Source: an uncultured Bacteroidia bacterium
GTDB taxonomy: Bacteria > Bacteroidota > Bacteroidia > NS11-12g > UBA9320
Length of the DNA: 64,000 nt
Direction: 5' to 3'
Assembly (NCBI GenBank): GCA_943789165.1
Contig: CALSTB010000005.1
Location: forward strand, 851,827-915,826
The notes under the pieces were generated by a model, which made no database searches, had not been told where the DNA came from, and saw only the letters and a list, made by a program, of their open reading frames with translations. The number at the start of each line of letters is the position of its first letter. Within the stretch, counting starts at the first letter, position 1. The position numbers and the translations under genes are program-made. This document shows, one piece after another, positions 27,518-36,517 of this stretch.

Positions 27518-28486
27518 ATGAAATCTGTACTACGAAGTTCATATGGTGCTCCATCAATTCTAACTGTTGGAGAACTCCCCTTACCCATTCCTAAACCAGA
27601 TGAGGTGTTGATTCGTGTGCATCGCACGACTGTCAACAGAACAGATTGTGGCATTTTACGTGGCAAGCCTTTTCTGATTCGGTTTTTTACCGGATTACGT
27701 AAACCGTCCTCACCCACTCCTGGGACAGATTTCGCAGGAGAAATTGAATCTATTGGAAGCGAAGTTACAGAGCTTGCTGTCGGTGACCGTGTGTTTGGCT
27801 TGGGAGATGAAGGAATTGCTTCACAGGCAGAATTTATGACCTTTAAGGCATCTGGAGCCATGACAAGAATTCCAAAAGGCATTGATTACAGTCAGGCCGT
27901 TGCATCTCTTGAAGGAGCGCATTACGCGTATAATTTCATTAACAAAGTGGATGTAAACGCCAACAACAAGGTATTGGTAAACGGTGGAACTGGTGCCATT
28001 GGATCAGCAGCTATCCAAATCTTAAAAAGCATGGGAGCTTATGTCACTGCAGTAACCGACACAAAAAACGTTGACAAAGTCACGCAGCTTGGACCAGATA
28101 GGGTAATCGACTATTTGCAAACCGATTTTACAACTGATAATGAACGATATGATTTTGTGTTTGATGCCGTGGGTAAGAGTGAGTTTGGCAAATGCAAAAA
28201 ACTGTTAAAACCAAAAGGCATCTACATATCCTCTGAGCTTGGTCCCAATGCTGAGAACCTATACCTACCGTTAATTACAAAACTAAGAGCTGGTAAAAGA
28301 GTCATTTTTCCGATACCTGTCAACTGCAAACGAAGCGTTTATTTTATGGCCAGCATGTTGGCCAAAGGCTTGTTTAAGCCATTAATTGACAAGACATATG
28401 CGATGCATGACATCCGTGACGCCTATACATATGTTGAGACTGGACAAAAAATTGGCAATGTGGTAGTTGATTACACAGGCGACTAA
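27518..28486 (+). CDS. Zinc-independent medium-chain dehydrogenase/quinone oxidoreductase
   Basis: 322 residues of the MDR superfamily. The N-terminal GroES-like domain shows the family's TVNRTDCGILRG and PGTDFAGEIESIG with VGDRVFG. The Rossmann domain has VLVNGGTGAIGSAAIQILK, a nucleotide-binding loop typical of NADPH-dependent quinone reductases. The structural and catalytic zinc cysteines of true alcohol dehydrogenases are absent. Expected reaction: NADPH-dependent reduction of quinones or enones in the cytoplasm; the substrate is unknown. Its TAA stop overlaps the stop of the convergent DUF4442 gene (CTAA). Confidence 0.88.
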   Translation: MKSVLRSSYGAPSILTVGELPLPIPKPDEVLIRVHRTTVNRTDCGILRGKPFLIRFFTGLRKPSSPTPGTDFAGEIESIGSEVTELAVGDRVFGLGDEGIASQAEFMTFKASGAMTRIPKGIDYSQAVASLEGAHYAYNFINKVDVNANNKVLVNGGTGAIGSAAIQILKSMGAYVTAVTDTKNVDKVTQLGPDRVIDYLQTDFTTDNERYDFVFDAVGKSEFGKCKKLLKPKGIYISSELGPNAENLYLPLITKLRAGKRVIFPIPVNCKRSVYFMASMLAKGLFKPLIDKTYAMHDIRDAYTYVETGQKIGNVVVDYTGD

Positions 28487-28950
28487 GGCCGAAGCTTCAT
28501 TGACAACTCCATTTCAAATTGCGCGACCAATTCATTGTTACACATGGCCTTCACCATAATGGGTTGGTTTTCTCGTTCCTTAGTGTCAATCATCCTTTGA
28601 ATCATGGCTTGAATGGTATCGCCTTCCTCACATACAAAATAAACAGCGTCTTCTGCACGCTTAAAATATTGAGCTTTCATTGATTTAAAAACAGGAGCAG
28701 CATTGAGCCCTTGTAATTGCAACAAATAATAAGCTAGAAAGCCAGTGGCTAAATCAGCTCCTACCGTCATAACACCCAAATACATGCTATTCACGTGGTT
28801 GCGTGTTCTCCTATTCAAAGGAATTTTAACGCTGATACGTGTTTCAGAAACTTCTTCAATACGCGGTCGACAAAAACCGATGAGGGGAATCTTAATCAGT
28901 CCAAACAGAAAGACTTTCCATTGAAGTTTTTTGGTGATTTTACTCCGCAT
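28483..28950 (-). CDS. DUF4442 hotdog-fold protein
   Basis: 155 residues from the ATG at 28950 (MRSKITKKLQ). The pattern matches DUF4442, a thioesterase-like hotdog family: VSVKIPLNRRTRNHVNSMY-like strand and turn (here ISVKIPLNRRTRNHVNSMY), then LGVMTVGADLATGFLAYY as the central helix. An acyl-CoA or acyl-carrier substrate is typical of the fold, but none is proven for this family. The start lies 11 bases inside the end of the nitronate monooxygenase gene, so the two are translationally coupled. Confidence 0.8.
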   Translation of the reverse strand: MRSKITKKLQWKVFLFGLIKIPLIGFCRPRIEEVSETRISVKIPLNRRTRNHVNSMYLGVMTVGADLATGFLAYYLLQLQGLNAAPVFKSMKAQYFKRAEDAVYFVCEEGDTIQAMIQRMIDTKERENQPIMVKAMCNNELVAQFEMELSMKLRP

Positions 28951-29908
28951 AATCTGGATCAATTAATTGTTGAACCACCGCACTTACAGGCTTTATCTTA
29001 TGTACGTATTGTATGGTAGGACCTGCACACCACAACGTTTTATAGGTGGCACTAAACGCTGCTTTTTGCAGGTTTTTCATTCCGCGAATAAAGGTAATGG
29101 CCTTCATCCATTTTTTAAACTTTTTGTGTTTGTTTAAAAACCGTTCTATTGCATTTTGTTGCGTCCCAATCTCTTGCACATATGGTGTGTTAATCACCGT
29201 ACACGGACTCCCAGACAACTTGGTCGTCATTACGATATCCTCGGCCTTATAATCCACAATGGCTTGTTTGTATTCGTTGTTTACTGGTGCCTCATCGGTA
29301 GGAATAAAGATGCTTCCAACGGAAACACCATCGGCACCAAGGGCTAGCACTTTCTGTAAACTATCGTAGTCCCCTACTCCTCCGGCTGAAATAATAGGGA
29401 TGTTACACGCCGCTTTTAATTGGGGAATAAGTTCCACTGCTGGTATGTTACCAGCATGACCACCTGCTTCTTTGTTGACAGCAATAATGGCATCACAACC
29501 TAGCGCTTCGACTTTCTTGGCGTATTCGACCGTGGTTACATCACAGAACACCTTAACGCCCGATTTGTGGGCTTGTTTGATCGTTTCTTCCGGACTGCCC
29601 AAACTGGTGATGATGTAATCCACCTTTAGTCTGCAACAAACCTCCAATTGTTCTTTAAACTTGAAATTGGACTTATTGACAATCAAGTTGATTCCGAATG
29701 GTCCGCTCCCAGCCGACTTAAGCTCACCAATCGCTTCCTCAAGCTCTGGAATTGTGCGGTAATTCAGTGCTGGAATCGCTCCCGTGATACCAGATTCCAT
29801 CGCAGCTTTCACCATTGCTGTATTGCTTACTAAAAACATTGGCGCTTGTATAATCGGGTATTTGATTCCCAACATCTTTGTGATTGCGGTATCGAAGGAC
29901 TGAGGCAT
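28940..29908 (-). CDS. Nitronate monooxygenase / 2-nitropropane dioxygenase-like flavoprotein
   Basis: 322 residues folding as an FMN-binding TIM barrel. Signatures: KYPIIQAPMFLVSN at the start, FGINLIVNKS, CDAIIAVNKEAGGHAG (FMN and active-site region), IPIISAGGVGDYDSL and LGADGVSVGSIF. Family members oxidise nitronates such as propionate 3-nitronate, though many also annotate as enoyl reductases. The start is the ATG at 29908, three bases after a -7 box; a TTG at 29914 would lie inside that box. Coupled to the DUF4442 gene downstream. Confidence 0.87.
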   Translation of the reverse strand: MPQSFDTAITKMLGIKYPIIQAPMFLVSNTAMVKAAMESGITGAIPALNYRTIPELEEAIGELKSAGSGPFGINLIVNKSNFKFKEQLEVCCRLKVDYIITSLGSPEETIKQAHKSGVKVFCDVTTVEYAKKVEALGCDAIIAVNKEAGGHAGNIPAVELIPQLKAACNIPIISAGGVGDYDSLQKVLALGADGVSVGSIFIPTDEAPVNNEYKQAIVDYKAEDIVMTTKLSGSPCTVINTPYVQEIGTQQNAIERFLNKHKKFKKWMKAITFIRGMKNLQKAAFSATYKTLWCAGPTIQYVHKIKPVSAVVQQLIDPDYAE

Positions 29909-29911
29909 AGG

Positions 29912-29919
29912 CAAAGATA
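29912..29919 (-). promoter_or_regulatory. -7 box immediately upstream of the nitronate monooxygenase gene
   Basis: The minus strand reads TATCTTTG, CCT, ATG. The box ends three bases before the start codon, implying a leaderless mRNA. Confidence 0.6.
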
Positions 29920-30073
29920 CGTGTTGCGGGCAACAAGTTAAAGTTGAAGTTGAAGTTGAACTATTATTTTATTCTATTATTCAATAATTCACACTATCAG
30001 ACATTACATTCACTCATTCGAAATTCACTCATTGTGTCTCGTCCTAAAATAGGTTGACACATTTTAAGCAAAA

Positions 30074-30451
30074 ATGAACAACAAAACAGGTTTAAGAAAA
30101 CGTTTCACAAAGGAATTTCGACATTTAGTAGTGAAGGAGTATTTAAAGGGTGGAATTACCCAAGTAGCTTTATTAAAAAAGTATCAGATTAAGAATGTTT
30201 CTGCAATTAGTAAATGGCGTCGAGAATTTGGTTACAGTGACGAAGTAATTAACTTTACAGATGACACTTTTTATCAAATGAGTAAAAAATCTCAGGAAAA
30301 CTTTGATTCAGCGGATCTCCATGAGGATAATTCATCACTGGAGAAAGAAAATGAAGACTTGCGATTACAATTGGAGTATTACAAACGAGTAATTCGGCAG
30401 GCAGAAGAACGTTTTAAAATTCGAATTGAAAAAAAGTCAGGCACCAAGTAA
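30074..30451 (+). CDS. IS3-family OrfA (copy 1)
   Basis: 125 residues: an N-terminal helix-turn-helix of the transposase-8 type (FTKEFRHLVVKEYLKGG, NVSAISKWRREFGY), followed by a leucine-zipper-like coiled coil (SSLEKENEDLRLQLEYYKR). This part binds the inverted repeats and allows dimerisation. Near its 3' end the codons run GAA AAA AAG, which places an A_AAA_AAG slippery heptamer (30430-30436) in the right phase for a -1 shift into OrfB. Confidence 0.92.
   Translation: MNNKTGLRKRFTKEFRHLVVKEYLKGGITQVALLKKYQIKNVSAISKWRREFGYSDEVINFTDDTFYQMSKKSQENFDSADLHEDNSSLEKENEDLRLQLEYYKRVIRQAEERFKIRIEKKSGTK
30430..30436 (+). promoter_or_regulatory. Programmed -1 frameshift site of IS copy 1
   Basis: AAAAAAG in the phase A_AAA_AAG at the end of OrfA. 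The -1 frame from here is open (VRHQVIED) through the OrfB ATG at 30460, giving an OrfAB fusion as in other IS3 elements. The mirror site in copy 2 is at 42724-42730. Confidence 0.7.
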
Positions 30452-30459
30452 TAGAAGAT

Positions 30460-31356
30460 ATGAACCGAGAGTTATCGGTTCCACTTGTCAAACTGTGCAG
30501 ATTACTTGGTGTAAGTAGGCAATCCTACTACCAGCACAAACAACATCAAAATTGGATGAGCATTGAACATGCTATGATTGTCGACCAGGTGAAGATTATA
30601 CGAGAATCTCACCGTTACATGGGCACACGAAAGTTGTATGAGGTTTTACAGCCTTTTTTGATGGAGCATCAGATAAAGATAGGGAGAGATGGCCTATTTG
30701 ATATGTTATCTACAAACAAGCTATTAGTACGTCGAAGAAAGCGAAAAGCTGTAACTACCAACTCATACCACAGATACCACAAATGGCCCAATATAGCTCA
30801 GTTTATAAAGCCTAGTAGAATCAACGAGCTCTGGGTAAGTGATATTACCTATTGGAAATTAGGGGAGAATTTTTGTTACATCAGCTTGATAACAGACGCA
30901 TTTTCACATAAGATAGTAGGTTATCATCTAGCTAAAAACTTGAAAGTTGTACAATCCATAAAAGCTTTAAAAATGGCTTTAAATACTTTGAAACCAGAAG
31001 AAAGATTAACGTTAACTCATCACTCAGATAGAGGGATACAATATTGTTCTGATGCCTACGTCTATATGCTGCAAAACCGTGGTATACAGATTAGTATGAC
31101 CGAAAATGGAGATCCAAGAGAAAACGCCATAGCTGAGCGAATCAATGGAATAATTAAGAGTGAATATCTTCTGAACATGAATCCCAAAACAATACTACAA
31201 GCCTTTGATTTATTAGACAATGCTATCAGACTTTACAATCAAGAAAGACCGCATATGAGCATTGGTATGTTAACCCCAAATAGGGTACATCAAACTATTG
31301 GAATCAAACCAGTAAAACTATGGAAGAACTATTATGACAATACTTATAAAAAGTAA
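30460..31356 (+). CDS. IS3-family OrfB, DDE transposase (copy 1)
   Basis: 298 residues with the rve/IS3 integrase core. The DDE triad is visible as the D in ELWVSDITYWKL, the D in THHSDRGIQY and the E in DPRENAIAERINGIIKSEY. An N-terminal HTH_21-like region (RYMGTRKLYEVLQPFL) precedes the core. It is normally made as an OrfAB fusion by frameshifting and cuts and joins the IS ends through a circular intermediate. It looks intact and potentially active. Confidence 0.95.
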   Translation: MNRELSVPLVKLCRLLGVSRQSYYQHKQHQNWMSIEHAMIVDQVKIIRESHRYMGTRKLYEVLQPFLMEHQIKIGRDGLFDMLSTNKLLVRRRKRKAVTTNSYHRYHKWPNIAQFIKPSRINELWVSDITYWKLGENFCYISLITDAFSHKIVGYHLAKNLKVVQSIKALKMALNTLKPEERLTLTHHSDRGIQYCSDAYVYMLQNRGIQISMTENGDPRENAIAERINGIIKSEYLLNMNPKTILQAFDLLDNAIRLYNQERPHMSIGMLTPNRVHQTIGIKPVKLWKNYYDNTYKK

Positions 31357-31590
31357 ACCTATTTTAGTACTAAGAATTAACTGTAATTCTATATCAGGAT
31401 TTAACTATTAACCTGTCAACTTATTTTAGGACGATACAAGCATAATGATTCAATAATTCTATTATTCATTGATTACCCCAACTACCATTCACTTATTCCA
31501 AATTGTATGGAGAATTATGAATGTAACCTTAGTGTGTTGATCATCTCTAGTAAATCCAACTTCTGCTTGAGAAGTAGGAAAGCTTAAGCC

Positions 31591-33135
31591 CTAAAACTTA
31601 ATAACTTTTAATCTGCATTCAAGATCAATACCAAATTGGAGTACGTACACACCTGCTGCCAAATGTTCAACTTCTAAAGAATTGCGATTAGAAGCTATTT
31701 GTCCTTCAAACACAACTTGTGCTTTTGCGTTATAAAAGATAAATGAAGTTCCAATTAAACTTGAATCCACCTCAATACTTATTTCATTCAAAATCGGGTT
31801 AGGATAAACTTGAATAAAGCTTGTTACTATTGAGTCTTGCTTAGTGGGAATACCAAAAATGTCATATACCCTCACGTGACCAGCGTTCGTCCCATTACCA
31901 TCGTTGTATTGTGCTCCTATTGCCAAGGTGTTACCATAACCACTTAGTGAAACCGATCCTCCAAATTGATCATTGTCTCCTTCCCCATTAATATTTGAAC
32001 CAATCTGGTTCCAGATGTCGTTTTTATACTTATATAGTCTAACTTGTCCAGCCCAATTTCCGTTATCGTTGTTTGCAATAGCTCCAATTGCGATTAAACT
32101 ACCGCTGTCATTTAATGATACAGACCACCCAAAATGCTCTCCAACCGCTTCACCTTCAATGTCTGTGCCTAGCTGTGTCCAAGTTTCATTTTTATATTTA
32201 AAAACTCGCACACGTCCTGCTAAGCTTCTAGCTCCTGAATTATTCGGTGACCCAATGGCAAGAACAGTGCCATCACTACTTAAAGAGACAGAACTTCCTG
32301 AAGCATCTCCTTCATTCAGCCCGTCAATATCTGATCCTAGTTTCGTCCATCTGCCACCCATATTTTTGTAAACTCTAACATGGCCAGCAGAATTGCCACC
32401 GTCGCTATTCCTGTTCGCTCCAATTGCTACTATATTTCCATCAGAACTCAATGATATTCTCCATCCAGAGTGATCGCCTGCTGATTCTCCATCAATATCT
32501 GATCCAACTTGTGTCCAATCTCCATTTAGGTTTGTATATACCCTAACATGGCCAGCATATTGTCCATTACCACTGTTATTGCGCGCACCGACAGCTATAG
32601 TATTTCCGTCTCCACTTAATGATACTGACATTCCGCACTGGTCACCAGGAGATTCGCCAATTATATCTCTACCAATCTGACTCCAAGCACCATTGTCATA
32701 TCTTAGCAAACGTACATATCCATTCAAATTTTCTTTTAGAGTAACTTGTGGAGCACCAATTGCTATTATATTTCCATCGTTACTTAACGAAACTGAAGCT
32801 CCGAGGTTGTCCAGTGTATTACCATTGAGGTCAGAACCTTTTTGGTTCCATATATCATCGGTAAATGAGTAAACCTTTACTTGTCCTGCGTTTGTGCCTA
32901 TATCGGTGTTCCCTATTGCTGCAATAGCAACTGTAGACCCATCTTGGTTTAAAGAAATAGAATGTCCTGAAAAATTTCCGGCTGATTCACCGTCAATATC
33001 TTGGCCGATTTGTGTTTGAGCGTACACACTGGAGTCGAATGTTGTAAATAGAGAAGATGCCAAAATTCCAACAACTGAAAATATTACTCCTTTATTTCGC
33101 TTTATCTGTATTTCAAGCAATTTGGTCATAAACAA
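31591..33135 (-). CDS. T9SS-exported FG-GAP-like repeat protein
   Basis: 514 residues with a signal-anchor-like N-terminus (VIFSVVGILASSLFTTF). About seven repeats follow, each near 55 residues and built on 'GxSVSLSxDGNxxAIGAxxN...GxVRVYKYxNxxWxQxGxDIxGExxGDxFG'. This is the FG-GAP/integrin-alpha-like beta-propeller pattern, so the repeats should form a seven-bladed propeller. The C-terminus is a T9SS type A sorting domain (QVYPNPILNEISIE, LAAGVYVLQFG). The protein is secreted or surface-attached; a binding role is inferred. It lies alone just downstream of IS copy 1 on the opposite strand. Confidence 0.85.
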   Translation of the reverse strand: MFMTKLLEIQIKRNKGVIFSVVGILASSLFTTFDSSVYAQTQIGQDIDGESAGNFSGHSISLNQDGSTVAIAAIGNTDIGTNAGQVKVYSFTDDIWNQKGSDLNGNTLDNLGASVSLSNDGNIIAIGAPQVTLKENLNGYVRLLRYDNGAWSQIGRDIIGESPGDQCGMSVSLSGDGNTIAVGARNNSGNGQYAGHVRVYTNLNGDWTQVGSDIDGESAGDHSGWRISLSSDGNIVAIGANRNSDGGNSAGHVRVYKNMGGRWTKLGSDIDGLNEGDASGSSVSLSSDGTVLAIGSPNNSGARSLAGRVRVFKYKNETWTQLGTDIEGEAVGEHFGWSVSLNDSGSLIAIGAIANNDNGNWAGQVRLYKYKNDIWNQIGSNINGEGDNDQFGGSVSLSGYGNTLAIGAQYNDGNGTNAGHVRVYDIFGIPTKQDSIVTSFIQVYPNPILNEISIEVDSSLIGTSFIFYNAKAQVVFEGQIASNRNSLEVEHLAAGVYVLQFGIDLECRLKVIKF

Positions 33136-33218
33136 AAATAGCTGATAATGGGAAATTTTGAATGCAATATGTGTTTCAGGTTGGGGATTAGACCTGGCAG
33201 ACTATTGAAGGCCATGGA

Positions 33219-33490
33219 GATTCTTCAGTTCTCTTAACCTTGAACTTCTGAATGACGCGTAGCAAAATCGTACATCGCCAACAGCTAATCGCCAATAGCC
33301 AAATGAGATTCTTCACATCCTCGTAACCTCGGATGTTCTGAATGACGCGTAGCAAAATCGTACATCGCCAACAGCCAACAGCTAATCGCCAATAGCCAAA
33401 TGCGATTCTTCAGTTCTCCTACCGTCGAACTTCTGAATGACGCGTAGTGTAATTATACATTGCTAATCGCTAAAAGCCAATTGTTAATTG
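33219..33490. repeat. Cluster of intergenic repeats upstream of hutU
   Basis: Three hairpin-like units beginning GATTCTTCA and ending TCTGAATGAC occur at 33219-33256, 33307-33346 and 33404-33441. Each is followed by GCGTAG and then stretches such as CATCGCCAACAGCTAATCGC and CAATAGCCAAATG. The same families, reverse-complemented, fill 22205-22361. The 391-bp gap holds no gene. Confidence 0.8.
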
Positions 33491-33510
33491 CAAACCCTAT
33501 TGTAATTTTG
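33481..33510 (+). promoter_or_regulatory. Promoter of hutU
   Basis: TTG at 33481-33483, a 19-bp spacer, and TAATTTTG at 33503-33510 match the Bacteroidota -33/-7 arrangement well. The start codon is 17 nt further on. Part of the promoter overlaps the end of the repeat cluster. Confidence 0.65.
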
Positions 33511-33527
33511 GCGCATAATACTGAAAC

Positions 33528-35177
33528 ATGACATCATCAAAAAGCAGAGTGATTAAATCACCTACTGGAAATACATTAAATACAAAAGGTTGGGTACAAG
33601 AAGCAGCGTACAGAATGTTGCAAAACAACCTTGACCCTGACGTGGCGGAAAGACCTGAAGACCTGATTGTATATGGCGGTCGAGGGAAAGCAGCGCGTAA
33701 CTGGGAATCTCTTGATGGTATATTAAATGCGTTAAAAACACTTGAAGAGAATGAGACCTTACTTGTTCAATCGGGTAAGCCAGTTGGGATTCTACGTTCG
33801 CACAAAGATGCCCCAAGAGTCATTATTGCCAATTCTAATTTGGTGGGTAAATGGGCCAATTGGGAGCATTTCAATGAATTAGAGAAAAAAGGCTTGATGA
33901 TGTATGGCCAAATGACGGCTGGAAGTTGGATTTATATTGGATCACAAGGCATTGTTCAAGGCACCTATGAAACATATTTGTCACTGGCAAAAATTCATTA
34001 CAATGGCTCTTTAAAAGGCAAGATAAACGTAACCGCAGGATTAGGAGGAATGGGTGGCGCACAGCCACTAGCCATTACCATGAACGAAGGCGTTGCCTTG
34101 GCGGCAGAAATGGAAGAATGGCGGGTAACTAAACGTTTAGAAACTCGGTATCTCGACAAAATGACTTCCAATATTGATGAGGGCATTGATTGGGCAGTTG
34201 AAGCTGCTAAGAATGGAGAAGCCATTTCTATTGGTGTCGTTTGTAATGCCATCGACTTGTTAAAAAGAATGGTCGAACGCAACATTACACCTGATACCTT
34301 AACGGATCAAACATCAGCGCACGATGAACTGGTAGGATATTTTCCAGAGGGATTGAGTGTTGAAGAAGCCAACAAGCTTCGAGAAGCTGACCCAGATGAA
34401 TACTGTAAGCAGTCACTTGCTTCGATGTGTACCCATGTCGAGTTGATGTTGGAATTACAAAAACGTGGTGCCATCACCTTCGATTACGGTAACAACATTC
34501 GTGGTCAGGCACTGGCAAATGGTGTTACAAATGCGTTTGACTTTCCTGGTTTTGTGCCAGCCTATATTCGTCCGTTGTTCTGTGAAGGCTCAGGACCATT
34601 CAGATTTGTCGCGCTTAGCGGGGATGAAAATGATATTTATAAATTAGACGAAAAGCTTAAAGAATTATTTCCAAACAACACTGGACTATTGCGTTGGTTA
34701 GACATGGCGAAAGAGCGTATTGCTTTCCAAGGTTTACCATCTCGTATTTGTTGGTTAAAAATGGGCGAACGCGAAAAAGCGGCCCTTGCCTTTAACGAAA
34801 TGGTAAAAAACGGAGAAGTCTCCGCTCCTATTGTTATTGGACGTGACCATTTAGATACAGGATCGGTTGCCTCTCCAAACAGAGAAACCGAAGCGATGAA
34901 AGACGGTAGTGATGCTGTTGCGGATTGGCCAATTTTGAATGCATTAATCAATACAGCCGGTGGAGCTAGTTGGGTAAGCTTTCATCATGGCGGAGGCGTA
35001 GGTATGGGTTACAGCTTACATGCCGGAATGGTGATTGTTGCCGACGGTACTGACGATGCACACGAACGTATTCGACGTGTGTTACACAATGATCCAGCTA
35101 TGGGTGTGATTCGACATGCAGATGCAGGATATGACATTGCAATCAAAACAAGAGACGAGCACGGTTTGACGTTGTAA
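33528..35177 (+). CDS. hutU: Urocanate hydratase
   Basis: Adds water to urocanate to give imidazolone propionate, the second step of histidine degradation, using tightly bound NAD as an electrophile. The 549-residue length is normal. Signatures include [14 protein letters not shown], the NAD-binding [12 protein letters not shown], the catalytic-region cysteine in [14 protein letters not shown], and [16 protein letters not shown]. None of hutH, hutI or hutG is next to it, so the rest of the pathway must be elsewhere. A strong terminator follows, so it is transcribed alone. Confidence 0.96.
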   Translation: MTSSKSRVIKSPTGNTLNTKGWVQEAAYRMLQNNLDPDVAERPEDLIVYGGRGKAARNWESLDGILNALKTLEENETLLVQSGKPVGILRSHKDAPRVIIANSNLVGKWANWEHFNELEKKGLMMYGQMTAGSWIYIGSQGIVQGTYETYLSLAKIHYNGSLKGKINVTAGLGGMGGAQPLAITMNEGVALAAEMEEWRVTKRLETRYLDKMTSNIDEGIDWAVEAAKNGEAISIGVVCNAIDLLKRMVERNITPDTLTDQTSAHDELVGYFPEGLSVEEANKLREADPDEYCKQSLASMCTHVELMLELQKRGAITFDYGNNIRGQALANGVTNAFDFPGFVPAYIRPLFCEGSGPFRFVALSGDENDIYKLDEKLKELFPNNTGLLRWLDMAKERIAFQGLPSRICWLKMGEREKAALAFNEMVKNGEVSAPIVIGRDHLDTGSVASPNRETEAMKDGSDAVADWPILNALINTAGGASWVSFHHGGGVGMGYSLHAGMVIVADGTDDAHERIRRVLHNDPAMGVIRHADAGYDIAIKTRDEHGLTL

Positions 35178-35191
35178 AAACCTTAAAACAC

Positions 35192-35216
35192 AAGAGCACG
35201 GCATTGCCGTGCTCTT
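35192..35216 (+). terminator. Strong hairpin after hutU
   Basis: AAGAGCACGGC, loop ATT, GCCGTGCTCTT is a perfect 11-bp stem, 14 bases after the hutU stop, followed by TCTACTTT. It is a likely intrinsic terminator. Confidence 0.85.
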
Positions 35217-35217
35217 T

Positions 35218-35710
35218 CTACTTTAACTACGTAAGTCTCACGACTCTACGCTAATTGATATAACTAATGCGAATTAGTGTCTTTGTATTTCTTTGCTTTG
35301 CCTTACTCCTACCCAACATATTTCATTAATTCATTCATCAACAACGGCATCATGATGGCATTGGTTGGCAACGCTCTATAAATTAAGATAGTGCGCATTC
35401 GTTGGCTAAAACCAAGCTTGACATGTGCTTTTAAGTTGATGGCTTTAATTGGCTCAACAGACTTAAACTGCTGAAAAGAATGAATAGTGGGATTAAATTG
35501 TAATGACGTAGAATAATAATTCATAACATGCGAGTAGTATCTATTCACATGTAAAAATCATACCAACGCACACAAAACGCTGGAATTCTGACAGTTAACT
35601 CAGTTTCTCTCATTTACAGGTCGTTGTTTTCATACCATATGTGGACAATTTTCCCATATAGAGAGAGAATGACAATACTGCTAGTCATTATTCTAAAACA
35701 CAATAAAACA
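35218..35710. other. Intergenic region with one doubtful open frame
   Basis: Between the hutU terminator and the map promoter I see no convincing gene. On the minus strand, 35548-35309 is open from a GTG for 79 residues (ending LLMNELMKYVG). It has no ATG start, no recognisable family and no promoter, and could be a gene fragment. The remaining sequence shows no repeat or RNA structure that I can support. Confidence 0.5.
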
Positions 35711-35718
35711 TACCTTTG
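35711..35718 (+). promoter_or_regulatory. -7 box immediately upstream of map
   Basis: TACCTTTG matches TAnnTTTG and ends nine bases before the ATG at 35728. The mRNA would have a leader of only a few bases at most. This also argues against the alternative start at 35716, which lies within the box. Confidence 0.6.
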
Positions 35719-35727
35719 CGCCACTTT

Positions 35728-36507
35728 ATGGCGATAAAAATTAAAACACCTAAACAAATCGAAGGAATTCGTAAAAGTTCCCAATTGGCGGCAACGTGTT
35801 TGAAACACCTTGAGGATTTCGTAAAACCCGGAATCACGACCAAGGAATTAGATACGATTGCAGCCGATTTTATGAAAAAACACAATGCCACTTCAGCCAC
35901 AAGAGGTTATAAAGGGCATGGTGTTCAACCCTTCAGTGGCCATATCTGTACGTCGGTAAACGACGTAATATGCCATGGTGTTCCAAACGACTATGAACTA
36001 AAAGACGGTGATATTTTAAATATCGACGTCACGACCATCCTTGACGGTTATTACGGCGACACCTGTAGAATGTACGAAGTTGGGAATGTCTCTGATGAAG
36101 CAAAGGAATTAATGGCGGTTACCAAAGAATGTTTACGCATTGGTTTAAAGGAATGTTATCCCGGAAGCCGATTTGGTAATATTGGTTATGAAATTTCTGA
36201 ATACGCCCATGAAAAAGGCTATAGTGTAGTATATGAGTTTTGTGGGCACGGCGTTGGATTGCAGTTTCACGAAGATCCAGAAGTGAGTCACATCGCACAT
36301 AAAAACACAGGAAAACGAATGCGCCCAGGCATGATTTTCACCATTGAACCAATGATCAATATTGGAAAGGCACGAAGCAAGGTAGATGCAGTTGACGGTT
36401 GGACGGCACGCACCATTGACGGCGGACTATCGGCTCAATATGAACACACGATTTTAATCACAGAAGACGGCTGCGAGGCACTGACAGACGTTTTCGGAGA
36501 TTACTAA
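35728..36507 (+). CDS. map: Methionine aminopeptidase, type I
   Basis: Removes the initiator methionine from new proteins in the cytoplasm. The 259-residue product has the five metal ligands in order: the two Asp of NIDVTTILDGYYGDT, the His of GHGVGLQFHEDP, the Glu of TIEPMINIG, and the Glu of YEHTILI. The length without an N-terminal extension marks type Ia. The start is the ATG of MAIKIKTPKQIEG. The next gene, rqcH, follows ten bases downstream and may be co-transcribed. Confidence 0.95.
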   Translation: MAIKIKTPKQIEGIRKSSQLAATCLKHLEDFVKPGITTKELDTIAADFMKKHNATSATRGYKGHGVQPFSGHICTSVNDVICHGVPNDYELKDGDILNIDVTTILDGYYGDTCRMYEVGNVSDEAKELMAVTKECLRIGLKECYPGSRFGNIGYEISEYAHEKGYSVVYEFCGHGVGLQFHEDPEVSHIAHKNTGKRMRPGMIFTIEPMINIGKARSKVDAVDGWTARTIDGGLSAQYEHTILITEDGCEALTDVFGDY

Positions 36508-36517
36508 TACTTGCATC

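Larger units (their letters stand above)
30035..31438 (+). mobile_element. IS3-family insertion sequence, copy 1 (1404 bp)
   Basis: The ends form imperfect inverted repeats: TGTCTCGTCCTAAAATAGG on the left and, read from the right, TGTATCGTCCTAAAATAAG. Both begin TG, as IS3 elements do. Inside are OrfA and OrfB in the -1 arrangement. A second copy of exactly the same length with identical proteins lies at 41722-43125 in the opposite orientation. I found no target-site duplication at either copy. Both flanks lie in AT-rich repeat sequence. Confidence 0.92.

Noticed and set aside
35309..35548. 79-residue minus-strand frame downstream of hutU
   Set aside because: Starts at GTG, with no recognised family and no promoter seen. 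Kept only as a remark on the intergenic region.
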